A DNA stretch of 64,000 nt, from assembly GCF_002096845.1 (NCBI RefSeq), contig NZ_NCVK01000012.1:1-64000 (forward strand), written 5' to 3'. Below the pieces are notes generated by a model. That model was not told the DNA's origin, did not search any database, and saw nothing but the letters and a program-made list of their open reading frames with translations. Shown here in pieces: positions 25,966 through 33,941 of this stretch (the stretch's first letter is position 1; each line of letters opens with the position of its first letter). The stretch is from Streptococcus mitis. GTDB taxonomy: Bacteria > Bacillota > Bacilli > Lactobacillales > Streptococcaceae. The position numbers were made by a program, and so were the translations under genes.

Positions 25966-26199
25966 TTACCTCCGAAATAAATCTTCATAATCTAAATCTA
26001 ATACCTGCACAATCCTTTCTACCCATGGACTTTGAGGCATTCGTTGTTCCATCTTGTAGTGGCGAATCTTTTGATACAAACGATTCAATTCACTTGGATA
26101 GTGAAATTCTCCCGCAAACATTTTTCTGGTTAACTCAATCCAGCTGATATTTCTTTCAGCCAAAATAATGGACAAGTTCTCCCAAAATCGTTCAGCCAT
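25966..26199 (-). CDS. Small helix-turn-helix-like ICE protein
   Basis: 77 residues: MAERFWENLSIILAERNISW, followed by a helix, a Tyr/Gln-rich segment and VQVLDLDYEDLFRR. The end resembles the last helix of XRE-type regulators, in which a protein-chosen interval ends in a ...DLF/L motif. AAGGAG precedes the ATG. The gene lies within a run of small ICE genes. A DNA-binding role is plausible but weakly supported. Confidence 0.6.
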   Translation of the reverse strand: MAERFWENLSIILAERNISWIELTRKMFAGEFHYPSELNRLYQKIRHYKMEQRMPQSPWVERIVQVLDLDYEDLFRR

Positions 26200-26211
26200 A
26201 TTGCTTCTCCT

Positions 26212-26592
26212 TTAACTAGATAAATAATGTGTTTGTTCCATGTAAATCAATTGTTTCGTGTCTCTAGGCAATAGAGCTCTAGCCTCTTCAAAATTCAAAT
26301 TTGGATAAACTCGCTTATTTGAAACTGCAAGAGGAAGTCTGATGGTTAGTTCAGGATTTTTTAATATCATTTCAATGAAATCCGTTAGTCTTAAATTGTC
26401 ACGGTTCTTAAATCGTAATAAATTAGGAGATAAAAACTCAAAACAATCTGAAGAATAGCTCATCATCTCAATTAATTTATCCCTTGTCATTTCAGAAATC
26501 GAATGACAGGATACCTCAATGCCATAGTTTTGGAAGAATTCTAAAAGAAGTTGATTTCTATGGTTATTTTTACTTAGATAGAGATCAATCAT
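26212..26592 (-). CDS. Spx/ArsC-like protein without the redox cysteines
   Basis: 126 residues. The thioredoxin-like start MIDLYLSKNNHRNQLLLEFF, a central FLSPNLLRFKNRDNLRLTDF and a late NPELTIRLPLAVSNKRVYPN match the Spx/ArsC layout; in Spx the last block is the RPI/L substrate-loop region. The usual CxxC near residue 10 is replaced by NNHR, so redox sensing as in Spx is not possible. It could still bind RNA polymerase, as Spx does. It overlaps the neighbouring genes slightly, in one operon. Confidence 0.65.
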   Translation of the reverse strand: MIDLYLSKNNHRNQLLLEFFQNYGIEVSCHSISEMTRDKLIEMMSYSSDCFEFLSPNLLRFKNRDNLRLTDFIEMILKNPELTIRLPLAVSNKRVYPNLNFEEARALLPRDTKQLIYMEQTHYLSS

Positions 26593-27034
26593 GTGAGACC
26601 TCCCAAAGATTCGGTTCCATTTGATATTCTGAGACGATTAAGGAATCTAATAAATTGGAGAAGTTAATTGATTTCTTGTCTTCATCATAAGCTTTTACAG
26701 TTACTTGGGTTGTAAGTATTCCCTCTTTTCCCTCGGCTCGATAGCCTTGCCCATATAAAACAAAAACAAGATTATGATTATCATCTATAAAGGCATCAGC
26801 TCCGTTCTTTATATCCTGACTTTCAAGGAATTCCATAATGTTTTGAAGATAGGATTCGTAAAATAGGGGGTAATTGTGTTTTTTATGGTAATAATCTAAA
26901 AATGTCACCTCAAACTCACATGGATAATTGGGCATCAAAAATATTTGTTCATCCAACTGCATCATTTCTGCATCATGTAATTCTGTTTCTAATTCATCAC
27001 AATATAGTATTGACTCTTTATTTAGCGCTTTCAT
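26585..27034 (-). CDS. Conserved ICE protein of unknown function
   Basis: 149 residues, acidic, no membrane segment. It opens MKALNKESILYCDELETELH and contains LYGQGYRAEGKEGILTTQ. It overlaps the methyltransferase gene upstream by 17 bases and the Spx-like gene downstream by 8, so it is translated in step with them. I recognise no family. Confidence 0.75.
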   Translation of the reverse strand: MKALNKESILYCDELETELHDAEMMQLDEQIFLMPNYPCEFEVTFLDYYHKKHNYPLFYESYLQNIMEFLESQDIKNGADAFIDDNHNLVFVLYGQGYRAEGKEGILTTQVTVKAYDEDKKSINFSNLLDSLIVSEYQMEPNLWEVSHD

Positions 27035-28376
27035 CTTTTTCCTCTATTTCTTTTAATTTTTTTGCGATTGCGGCAATCACAGGAACAGTTACACTATTAC
27101 CAGCTTGTTTATAGAGCTGACTATTACTAGAGACTTTTCTAGCAGCTTCAAAAGCCCAATCAGGAAAGCCCTGCAGTCGAAAACACTCTTTAGGAGTGAT
27201 TCGTCGTATTCTCAAACGGTAAAATTGTCCATCTATTAAAACACCAGCTACATGGTAAACTTGTTTATCTTCTCCTTCATAGCTAGCCACTACTACTCCC
27301 ATTTGACCACTAGTTGTTAATGTATTCGCTATACCTTTTCCAACTCTACCACGACGATACTGAGAACTTGGTCTTTCTAAATTGATTGAATCTCCAATCT
27401 CTGCTTGAGCATACCCTTTTTTAGTTGCTTCCCGGACTTTTAGAAATTGGATTGGTTCTGGAATCAGTATTTTGGGAATTTTATCTCCTCCTTGCATCGT
27501 AGTCAGTGTTGGAGATAAGCCCTCGCTTCCATAGACTCGACCTGTCTCCTTAAAGCTAGTCGGTAAATCTCCAACAACGACAATACCATGACGATCCTGA
27601 GTATTTAAAGTAAACATCGGCTCTTGGTTTTCCTTAAAGCGTCTCCCATTTTGTCTCTTGTCTAATCTGTCTGGTGTCATACAAGGAATCGCAACCTTGA
27701 ATCCTTCTCCTTTTCCACGAACTAAGGTTGGTGCAAGACCTTCTGAATAATAGACTTTACCGCTCATTCCACTTTTTGATGGATTCAAATTCCCTAGTGT
27801 TTTTAAAGTCTCAGAGTTAGTTGTTTGACCTTCTCGTCTGAAAGGAAATAAGAGTCTGGTACCTCTCTTTCTAGAATGTCCGATAATAAACACCCTCTCT
27901 CTGTTTTGGGGAACGCCAAAATCCTTACTGTTAAGCAACTGCCACTCAACATCAAACCCCAACTCATCAAGCGTGGTAAGGATTGTGGTGAACGTCCGTC
28001 CCTTATCGTGATTGAGTAGGCCTTTAACATTTTCAAGAAAAAGAAAACGTGGTTGGATTTGTTTGGCCGCCCGACCAATTTCAAAGAATAAAGTGCCTCT
28101 AGTATCTTCAAATCCCAATCGTCTTCCTGCGATTGAAAATGCTTGACAAGGGAATCCCCCACAGATGACATCGACTTTCCCTCTAAGTTTTTTAAATTCG
28201 TCATCTGAAACATCTCGTATGTCATGAAATTCTATTTCTCCTTCTGTTTGAAAAATGGACTTATAAGATTTCCTAGCAAATTTATCAATCTCACAAAATC
28301 CAATACACTCATGTCCGACACTTTCCATTCCAAGTCGAAAGCCACCGATACCTGAAAATAAATCAATAAACCTCAT
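27018..28376 (-). CDS. DNA (cytosine-5) methyltransferase, no restriction partner seen
   Basis: 452 residues from the ATG at 28376 (MRFIDLFSGIGGFRLG). The frame is open to 28460, but that stretch overlaps a better small gene read in another frame. Motifs: I (DLFSGIGG), IV with the catalytic Cys (GGFPCQAFS, about residue 75), VI (LFLENVKG, about 115), VIII (QNRERVFIIG) and X (QAGNSVTVPV, about 422). The target-recognition region between VIII and IX is long. No restriction endonuclease gene is adjacent, so the enzyme probably protects the transferring element from host restriction. Tn5252-type ICEs commonly carry one. Confidence 0.92.
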   Translation of the reverse strand: MRFIDLFSGIGGFRLGMESVGHECIGFCEIDKFARKSYKSIFQTEGEIEFHDIRDVSDDEFKKLRGKVDVICGGFPCQAFSIAGRRLGFEDTRGTLFFEIGRAAKQIQPRFLFLENVKGLLNHDKGRTFTTILTTLDELGFDVEWQLLNSKDFGVPQNRERVFIIGHSRKRGTRLLFPFRREGQTTNSETLKTLGNLNPSKSGMSGKVYYSEGLAPTLVRGKGEGFKVAIPCMTPDRLDKRQNGRRFKENQEPMFTLNTQDRHGIVVVGDLPTSFKETGRVYGSEGLSPTLTTMQGGDKIPKILIPEPIQFLKVREATKKGYAQAEIGDSINLERPSSQYRRGRVGKGIANTLTTSGQMGVVVASYEGEDKQVYHVAGVLIDGQFYRLRIRRITPKECFRLQGFPDWAFEAARKVSSNSQLYKQAGNSVTVPVIAAIAKKLKEIEEKDESAK

Positions 28377-28474
28377 TTCTTGATCACCCCTTCCTGATCG
28401 ACTATCAATGTCCAAACTGTCACTCCACTTGAAATTAAAATAAGAATGACTAATACCCACTCGATTAGCGACAT
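28373..28474 (-). CDS. 33-residue single-pass membrane protein
   Basis: ATG at 28474 follows the RepA stop with no gap and has AAAGGAGG as a strong ribosome binding site. The product is MSLIEWVLVILILISSGVTV, continuing WTLIVDQEGVIKK: a membrane helix with a short charged tail. Its TGA overlaps the methyltransferase ATG (ATGA), so the two are coupled. It is too short for ordinary gene callers and would be hidden by the false N-terminal extension of the methyltransferase. The function is unknown. Confidence 0.65.
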   Translation of the reverse strand: MSLIEWVLVILILISSGVTVWTLIVDQEGVIKK

Positions 28475-29254
28475 TTAACCACCTCCTTTTCTAACACGAT
28501 TATTCCAAACGGAATACAAGCCATTAAACACAAATTCAGCAAGTACTTCTGCTCGTCTCACAAAGCGAACATTGTCAAGAGCATACTGATAGATTCTCTC
28601 AAAATCAGTCATAGCAATTTCACTGGCTGTTTCAGAAAAACCCTCTCGTCTAAATTGATCTTGTACCAATCCCCAAATATAATCTCGATCATATTTTGTG
28701 ACCTTTTCTACTTTTCTTCTCAAGATAGGTTGAGTATTCCTCTCCTCCTCATCCTCAATAAATAAAGAATCAGTCTCACTATGTTTAGTCTCACTAACTT
28801 CAGTCTCACTAGGGGCTGAATGTGAGACGGGGGCCGTTTCATTTTCAGCCTGCCCTAGTCCTTTTTTAACACTAGGCCTGTGTGAACTAGATACTGGGGT
28901 AGAAGATAATTCCCCTAAATAAATCTTATTAGCTAGTCTTCCTTTCTCACTCGAAGACTGTTGGACTTCATCAATTAAGTCATATTCTTTAAGAATTTTT
29001 TTGATGGACAGTAATTTTGACTTCGAACAACCTAACAGCCTCATCAATTTAGAATTAGAAAATACTAAATAAACCGCGCCTTCTTCATCTATCCAACCAC
29101 GACTGAGAGATAATTCTAAACGATCTTTTAAAATAGAATAAGCCACCTTTACTTCTAGTTTCATATCCATATATTTCTCATCCTCAAAAAGAATTTTAGG
29201 TAATTTATAATACCGTTCTGAAGTTTGATATTGATTTGCGGTAATTCGTTTCAT
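28475..29254 (-). CDS. RepA_N-type replication initiator-like protein
   Basis: 259 residues. The N-terminus (RITANQYQTSERYYKLPKIL, then LEVKVAYSILKDRLELSLSR and SNSKLMRLLGCSKSKLLSIK) is the winged-helix replication-initiator domain (PF06970) found in RepA_N plasmids and in Tn5252-type ICEs. A Ser/Thr/Glu-rich linker at about 130-180 and a C-terminal helical domain follow. Such a protein could let the excised circle replicate. It overlaps the preceding small gene by four bases (ATGA) and heads the element-side operon. Confidence 0.85.
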   Translation of the reverse strand: MKRITANQYQTSERYYKLPKILFEDEKYMDMKLEVKVAYSILKDRLELSLSRGWIDEEGAVYLVFSNSKLMRLLGCSKSKLLSIKKILKEYDLIDEVQQSSSEKGRLANKIYLGELSSTPVSSSHRPSVKKGLGQAENETAPVSHSAPSETEVSETKHSETDSLFIEDEEERNTQPILRRKVEKVTKYDRDYIWGLVQDQFRREGFSETASEIAMTDFERIYQYALDNVRFVRRAEVLAEFVFNGLYSVWNNRVRKGGG

Positions 29255-29424
29255 AGCGCTCCTCCAAGTTCTTTGAGTATTAAATCTCCACTTGATTCCA
29301 ATCGAACCAAGCCACTTTTTTCTAATTCTGCCATAAGAGTGATGGCTTCAACAATGTCAATTCCCATTTCACGTACTAAAAATGAAATGACAATATATCG
29401 TGATGATTGTAATTCTTTTGTCAT
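29251..29424 (-). CDS. 57-residue ICE protein, first gene of the repA operon
   Basis: Start chosen at the ATG of MTKELQSSRYIVISFLVREM (29424), which has AGGAGGG before it; the upstream ATG of the same frame lies inside a terminator-like hairpin. The helical, acidic product ends LILKELGGAL and recalls a small winged-helix or regulator fragment. The stop overlaps the RepA start by four bases. Confidence 0.7.
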   Translation of the reverse strand: MTKELQSSRYIVISFLVREMGIDIVEAITLMAELEKSGLVRLESSGDLILKELGGAL

Positions 29425-29440
29425 TTTCCCTCCTGAAAAT

Positions 29441-29472
29441 AAAAAAAGGAGAACAATATTCAACTGTTCTCC
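29441..29472 (-). terminator. Terminator-like hairpin in the repA leader (possible attenuator)
   Basis: A perfect 8-bp stem (GGAGAACA / TGTTCTCC) with a 9-base loop at 29472-29448 is followed by seven T residues (29447-29441). It lies only 17 bases before the first ATG of the repA operon and has no gene immediately upstream, so it would stop leader transcripts: the layout of an attenuator. Confidence 0.65.
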
Positions 29473-29492
29473 ACGATAAAATTGTTAAAAAG

Positions 29493-29528
29493 AAAAACCC
29501 TGCCAAATTAATTTTTGGTAGGGTTTTT
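29493..29528. terminator. Terminator downstream of rplL, inside the ICE end
   Basis: AAAACCCTGCC / GGTAGGGTTTT pairs around an AT-rich loop, with T-runs on both sides (TTTTTCTTTTT in minus orientation). It can end rplJL transcription after the ICE displaced the native downstream sequence. Confidence 0.7.
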
Positions 29529-29625
29529 GGTAGGAAACTAAATTAATTTATCAGTTTCTAAAATGTGTTCACGATTCTAAAAGGCTGATACTATAGTATT
29601 CCGAATTCTAATTGGTATATGCCTC

Positions 29626-29640
29626 TTATTTAAGAGTAAC
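29626..29640. other. ICE attachment site at the 3' end of rplL
   Basis: TTATTTAAGAGTAAC, covering the last codons and stop of rplL, is the 15-bp core I know as the integration site of the ICESa2603 family of streptococcal ICEs. ICE genes begin directly on its left. A second copy should mark the other end of the element; I did not see one in this window. Confidence 0.75.
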
Positions 29641-29994
29641 TGAAGCTCCAGCTTCTTCCAATTTAGCTTTGATTTCTTCAGCTTCTGCAGTTGCAACGCC
29701 TTCTTTAACAAGTGCTGGTGCACCGTCAACAAGTTCTTTAGCTTCTTTAAGTCCAAGACCTGTGATTTCACGTACAACTTTGATAACGCCAACTTTTTTG
29801 TCGCCTGCAGATGTCAATTCAACGTCGAATGAATCTTTAGCAGCACCAGCGTCAGCAGCACCAGCTGCAGCAACAGCTACAGGAGCAGCTGCAGTTACAC
29901 CAAATTCTTCTTCGATAGCTTTTACAAGGTCGTTCAATTCAAGGATTGAAGCTTCTTTAATTTCAGCAATAATGTTTTCAATGTTCAATGCCAT
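29626..29994 (-). CDS. rplL: 50S ribosomal protein L7/L12
   Basis: 122 residues from [20 protein letters not shown] (ATG at 29994, GGAGG before it); a longer frame begins five codons earlier but the ribosome binding site decides. The Ala/Gly hinge ([16 protein letters not shown]) and the conserved C-terminal domain ([20 protein letters not shown]) are intact. L7/L12 forms the ribosomal stalk that recruits translation factors. The reading frame stays complete because the ICE integrates across identical sequence at the stop codon. Confidence 0.97.
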   Translation of the reverse strand: MALNIENIIAEIKEASILELNDLVKAIEEEFGVTAAAPVAVAAAGAADAGAAKDSFDVELTSAGDKKVGVIKVVREITGLGLKEAKELVDGAPALVKEGVATAEAEEIKAKLEEAGASVTLK

Positions 29995-30066
29995 TGTTAT
30001 TTCCTCCAAATATGTTTTAAATTTATAATAGATTTTCGTAGCTAGGCTACGCTGCGTAGCTTAAGA

Positions 30067-30567
30067 TTAAGCTGCGTCTTCTTTGTTGTCTGCAACCGCT
30101 TTGACTGCAAGAGCAACGTTGCGCACTGGCGCTTGAAGTACAGAAAGGAGCATAGAAAGAAGTCCTTCGCGGTTTGGAAGAGTTGCAAGAGCAAGAATCT
30201 CTTCTTTAGATGCGACAGCGCCTTCGATTGCACCACCTTTGATTTCAAGTGCTTCAGCGTTTTTAGAAAAGTCGTTCAAGATTTTCGCTGGTGCGATAAC
30301 ATCTTCGTTAGAAAATGCTACTGCAGATGGTCCAACAAATACAGATGCAAGATCTTCAAGACCAGCTTTTTCAGCTGCACGACGCAAGATTGAGTTTTTA
30401 ATCACTTTATACTCAACTTCGCTTCCACGAAGCTCACGACGAAGAACTGTATCTTGCTCAACTGTCAAACCACGAGCGTCTACAACGACGATAGATGCAG
30501 CAGCTTTCATTTTTTCAGCTACTACGTCAACTAGTTCCGCTTTTTTAGCAATAATTGCTTCACTCAT
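30067..30567 (-). CDS. rplJ: 50S ribosomal protein L10
   Basis: 166 residues from [25 protein letters not shown] lies 11 bases before the ATG at 30567. Contains [12 protein letters not shown] and the C-terminal helical stretch to which L12 dimers bind. L10 with L12 represses its own operon by binding the leader RNA, which is present upstream. The gene is followed by rplL after a 72-base gap. Confidence 0.97.
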   Translation of the reverse strand: MSEAIIAKKAELVDVVAEKMKAAASIVVVDARGLTVEQDTVLRRELRGSEVEYKVIKNSILRRAAEKAGLEDLASVFVGPSAVAFSNEDVIAPAKILNDFSKNAEALEIKGGAIEGAVASKEEILALATLPNREGLLSMLLSVLQAPVRNVALAVKAVADNKEDAA

Positions 30568-30639
30568 TAGTGTGTTCACCTCCGTTATTATTTTGCTTGG
30601 GGAATTTTTCCAAAAGAAAAACGCGCCCAAACCTAGACA

Positions 30640-30745
30640 CGAAAGTACAATACGCTTCTTTTTACATGATACGTTTTGTCCTCGGTAGGATACTTATGAG
30701 TCGAGCTCCCCTACTGTCTTAGGCAGTTTTTTCAAACCGTATATA
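30640..30745 (-). ncRNA. Ribosomal L10 leader
   Basis: Between the promoter and rplJ, in minus orientation, comes GCCTAAGACAGTAGGGGAG, then CCTACCGAGGAC and further paired segments. This conserved arrangement is the L10 leader of Firmicutes, the autoregulatory binding site for the L10(L12)4 complex. The recognisable part is 30660-30730; the ends are approximate. Confidence 0.75.
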
Positions 30746-30774
30746 AGTATAGCATAGTCAAAAAAAGAATGCAA
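30746..30774 (-). promoter_or_regulatory. Promoter of rplJ-rplL
   Basis: TTGCAT (30774-30769) and TATACT (30751-30746) with a 17-base spacer. An alternative TTGACT lies too close to the -10 box. Transcription would start just ahead of the L10 leader. Confidence 0.7.
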
Positions 30775-30817
30775 GATTTTTGCAAACTTTTTTTAAAATT
30801 TTTTCGTGATTTTTCTT

Positions 30818-32077
30818 TTAAAGTTCTACCGTCAAAACTTTGCCTTGCTTGACAACCTGTTGTCCGGAAATATAGACATCATCAACGTCACTGGATTTGA
30901 CTGCATAAACGAGGTGAGACAGCATATTTTCCTGAGGTTGGAGATGAATTTTCCCTTGTGGTTGAATAACGAGAAAATCTGCCTGTTTACCTACTTCCAG
31001 ACTTCCTATCTGATTTTCCATTCCTAGGACCTTAGACCCTTCGATTGTCAGTGCCTTGAGGACTGTTTCGATTGGAAACTGGCTGGCATCTCCACTTTTC
31101 ATCTTCTGAAGAAGGGCTGCTGTCCTTCCTTCCTCAAACATATCAAGGTTGTTATTGGAAGCAACCGAATCTGTCGCAATTCCGACAACCACTCCTGATT
31201 TTTGCAGTTGGATGATGGGAGCAATCCCTGATGCCAGTTTGAGGTTACTGATAGGATTGTGGGCAATAGACACTTGAGAAGTTGCCAAGCGTTCAATTTC
31301 TTTCTCGTTTAATTCGACCCCGTGAGCAAAGACGGACGGATGATCTAAGTAACCCAGTTCTTCGAGAAAAGCAAGAGGACGTTTACCGTATCGTTTCAGG
31401 ATAATGCCTGACTCCTCCTTGGTCTCCGCCACGTGGATATGGATAGGAATATTTAGTTCTTTTGCCATGTCTAAACTTTCTTCCAGCAAGTCTCTACTAC
31501 AGCTGTAGGGAGAATGTGGGGCTACCATAACCTTGAAATTTGGATTTTCATTTTCTATGATTTCCTCGATAATGGCGCGTGTTCTGCTTATGGTCTCAGC
31601 AGTTGTCTCTGCCTCTGAAGAAAAAAGAGTCGGTGAGAAATAACAACGCATCTTGGAATCTTTCACTGCCTGATAAATCCGCTCAATATCCACACCATTG
31701 GGATTATACATATCATTAAAGGTTGTTGTTCCTGACTGGAGCATCTCTGTCAGAGCTTCTTTGACCGCCTTAGTAGTCATGTCGGGAGTAAATCCTGCTT
31801 CTGCAGGCCAGATATAGTCATTGAGCCATTCATGGAGATTGCTATCATCTCGAATCCCTCTCAAGCCTGTCATAGCAGAATGGGTGTGGCAATTGACCAA
31901 ACCAGGCATAATCCAGGCTCCCTGATAGTCTATAATCTGCTCAGCTTGCTCTAAAATCTCTGACTTCTCTTGACCAACATAGACGATTTGAGAATCTTTA
32001 ACAGATAAGATTCCATCTAGATAGACATGGAAATCTTTGTCACAAGTCACGATATTTACATGCTGATAGACTTTCAT
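30818..32077 (-). CDS. Atz/Trz-family amidohydrolase (adenosine/SAH deaminase-like)
   Basis: 419 residues from MKVYQHVNIVTCDKDFHVYL (ATG 32077 after AGGAG); the upstream extension to 32116 has no ribosome binding site. Metal-ligand motifs of the amidohydrolase superfamily are present: MPGLVNCHTHSAMTGLRG, VAPHSPYSC, HIHVAETKEE, FAHGVELN and GIATDSVASNNN. Close relatives deaminate S-adenosylhomocysteine, 5'-methylthioadenosine or related purines. The gene is a core chromosomal gene of pneumococcus-like streptococci beside rplJ. The exact substrate cannot be read from the sequence. Confidence 0.88.
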   Translation of the reverse strand: MKVYQHVNIVTCDKDFHVYLDGILSVKDSQIVYVGQEKSEILEQAEQIIDYQGAWIMPGLVNCHTHSAMTGLRGIRDDSNLHEWLNDYIWPAEAGFTPDMTTKAVKEALTEMLQSGTTTFNDMYNPNGVDIERIYQAVKDSKMRCYFSPTLFSSEAETTAETISRTRAIIEEIIENENPNFKVMVAPHSPYSCSRDLLEESLDMAKELNIPIHIHVAETKEESGIILKRYGKRPLAFLEELGYLDHPSVFAHGVELNEKEIERLATSQVSIAHNPISNLKLASGIAPIIQLQKSGVVVGIATDSVASNNNLDMFEEGRTAALLQKMKSGDASQFPIETVLKALTIEGSKVLGMENQIGSLEVGKQADFLVIQPQGKIHLQPQENMLSHLVYAVKSSDVDDVYISGQQVVKQGKVLTVEL

Positions 32078-32127
32078 TATAGGCTCCTTTTCTAAAAGAC
32101 AATTTAAAGTGAACAATTTTTCTAGCT

Positions 32128-32158
32128 ATTGTAACAAAAAAGTCACCCGAAGGCAACT
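32128..32158 (-). promoter_or_regulatory. Overlapping terminator and promoter upstream of the amidohydrolase gene
   Basis: AGTTGCC-TTCG-GGTGACT forms a hairpin with a UUCG loop (32158-32141) followed by six T residues, a terminator for the ABC exporter operon. The same stretch holds TTGCCT (32156-32151) and TACAAT (32133-32128) with a 17-base spacer, a promoter for the amidohydrolase gene. The two signals share bases. Confidence 0.6.
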
Positions 32159-32191
32159 GTTTTATCTATAAGAGTTCGAAATTAGAATGGC

Positions 32192-33940
32192 TTATTCAGA
32201 GCTAAAAGCTGCAGCTTGCTGCATTTGATAATACTTGCCCTTCTTAGCCATGAGTTCCTGATGGTTCCCATACTCAACAATGTCGCCATCCACTAAGACT
32301 AGAATCATATCCGCATCCTGAATGGTTGACAAGCGGTGGGCAATGATAAAGCTTGTGCGCCCCTTCATGAGTTTGGTAAAGGCATCCTGAACCAGTACTT
32401 CTGTCCGTGTATCGATGGAAGAGGTTGCCTCGTCTAAGATAAGAATCTTTGGAATAGCCAGAAAGACTCGGGCAATGGTCAAGAGCTGAGCTTGACCAAC
32501 AGAAAGAGATGCTCCCGCATTTTCCAACTTAGTATCATAGCCCTGCGGCAACTGTTGAATGAAAAAGTCTGCATTGGCTGCTTTTGCAGCAGCAATCACC
32601 TGCTCCCGACTAGCATCAGGGTTGCAAAAGGCAATATTGTCATGAATGGTTCCTTGCTTGAGCCAGGTTTCTTGGAGCACCATGCCAAACTGTTGTCTCA
32701 ATGATGCCCGGGTATAGTCGTAAATGGAACGACCATCTAACATGATATCTCCTGAGTTAATGGGATAAAACCGCATGAGGAGATTGATAAGGGTTGATTT
32801 TCCAGCACCTGTCGGACCAACGATAGCCACCTTGCTACCAGCTGGAATATCAATAGATAAATCCTTAATCAAAATCTTTTCAGGATTGTAGCCAAAAGAG
32901 ACATGTCTAAAAGAAATAGCTCCCTTAACTTGGTCACTGGTCAAGACTGCCTTACCTGTTTCAGCCACCTCAGGACTCTCTAAGACTCCATAAACACGCT
33001 CTGCACAAGCCAGAGCACTTTGCAACTCAGCCAAAACTGAAGAAATATCGTTAAAAGGCTTGGTGTACTGTTGAACATAGTTTAAAAAGGTCACTAAGCG
33101 CCCAATGGTCAAGGTAGAGCCTATCATGATACGATAAGCTCCCACTCCAGCTAGAAGGGCATAAATGAGTGCATTGACAAAGCGAGTCGAAGGATTAACC
33201 GTTGAAGAATAAAAGATAGCTGACTGCGAATAACCTGCATAGTTGTCATTGGCATCGTGCAGTCTTTGGATAAACTCTGTCTGAGCATTAAAAGACTGGA
33301 TAATAGTCTGTTGGTTCAACGATTCTTCAATCAACTGAGTCTGAATCCCCCTTGTCTCTGTTTGCTTCTGAAAGAGATGATAGGAGCGTTTAGCAATAAA
33401 GCGTGAAATCACCATGGATAGTGGCGTCAACAGCAAGACTAAGAGAGTCATGAGGAGATGAATCTGAAGCATGGCTAGTATACTAACCAGAATCATCAAG
33501 ATTCCAATGAAAAATTGGTTAAAAATCATGGTCAAGCCAGCTGCCAACTGTTCTATGTCCGTGGTTACACGACTGACCATTTCTCCACTGCCTTGCCGAT
33601 CTACAAAAGCAATCGGTAAACGATGGACCTTCTGGATGATTCGCTCTCGCAAGTCTCTGGTATAAGAGAAGATTAGGCGATTATAGAGGAGAGAATTGAT
33701 CCATTGAACTAAAGTGTTTCCTATAACCACCAAGATCATCTGAATGAAAATTTGCCAAAAAACTGGTGAAGAGTCAGCCACTAGAACCTGGTCAATGACC
33801 TGCCCAATCAAGATTGGCAAATAGATGGACAGAGCAACTTGAGCAATGGTTCCTAGAAAGGCTAGGAAAAGGAGGAAGGGATGGTTTGCTAAATCTTTGG
33901 CCAAACGTTTAAGCATCTGGTTTGCAGTTTGTCGTCTCAT
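32192..33940 (-). CDS. ABC exporter, fused membrane and ATPase domains (second subunit)
   Basis: 582 residues from MRRQTANQMLKRLAKDLANH; AAAGGAGG lies six bases before the ATG at 33940, while an upstream ATG at 33970 lies inside the previous gene. Six membrane helices precede an ATPase domain with Walker A GPTGAGKSTLI, signature LSVGQAQLL (non-canonical) and Walker B ILILDEATSSID. It forms a heterodimer with the upstream half-transporter, typical of type IV multidrug or peptide exporters such as PatAB or BmrCD. The substrate is unknown. Confidence 0.9.
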   Translation of the reverse strand: MRRQTANQMLKRLAKDLANHPFLLFLAFLGTIAQVALSIYLPILIGQVIDQVLVADSSPVFWQIFIQMILVVIGNTLVQWINSLLYNRLIFSYTRDLRERIIQKVHRLPIAFVDRQGSGEMVSRVTTDIEQLAAGLTMIFNQFFIGILMILVSILAMLQIHLLMTLLVLLLTPLSMVISRFIAKRSYHLFQKQTETRGIQTQLIEESLNQQTIIQSFNAQTEFIQRLHDANDNYAGYSQSAIFYSSTVNPSTRFVNALIYALLAGVGAYRIMIGSTLTIGRLVTFLNYVQQYTKPFNDISSVLAELQSALACAERVYGVLESPEVAETGKAVLTSDQVKGAISFRHVSFGYNPEKILIKDLSIDIPAGSKVAIVGPTGAGKSTLINLLMRFYPINSGDIMLDGRSIYDYTRASLRQQFGMVLQETWLKQGTIHDNIAFCNPDASREQVIAAAKAANADFFIQQLPQGYDTKLENAGASLSVGQAQLLTIARVFLAIPKILILDEATSSIDTRTEVLVQDAFTKLMKGRTSFIIAHRLSTIQDADMILVLVDGDIVEYGNHQELMAKKGKYYQMQQAAAFSSE

Positions 33941-33941
33941 G

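Noticed and set aside
28377-28460. N-terminal extension of the methyltransferase (MGISHSYFNF...)
   Set aside because: Methyltransferases of this family start just before the DLFSGIGG motif, and the extension overlaps a small gene with a far better ribosome binding site.
29612-30028. Plus-strand open frame antisense to rplL
   Set aside because: Result of the Ala/Glu-rich codon pattern of L7/L12; no initiation signals.
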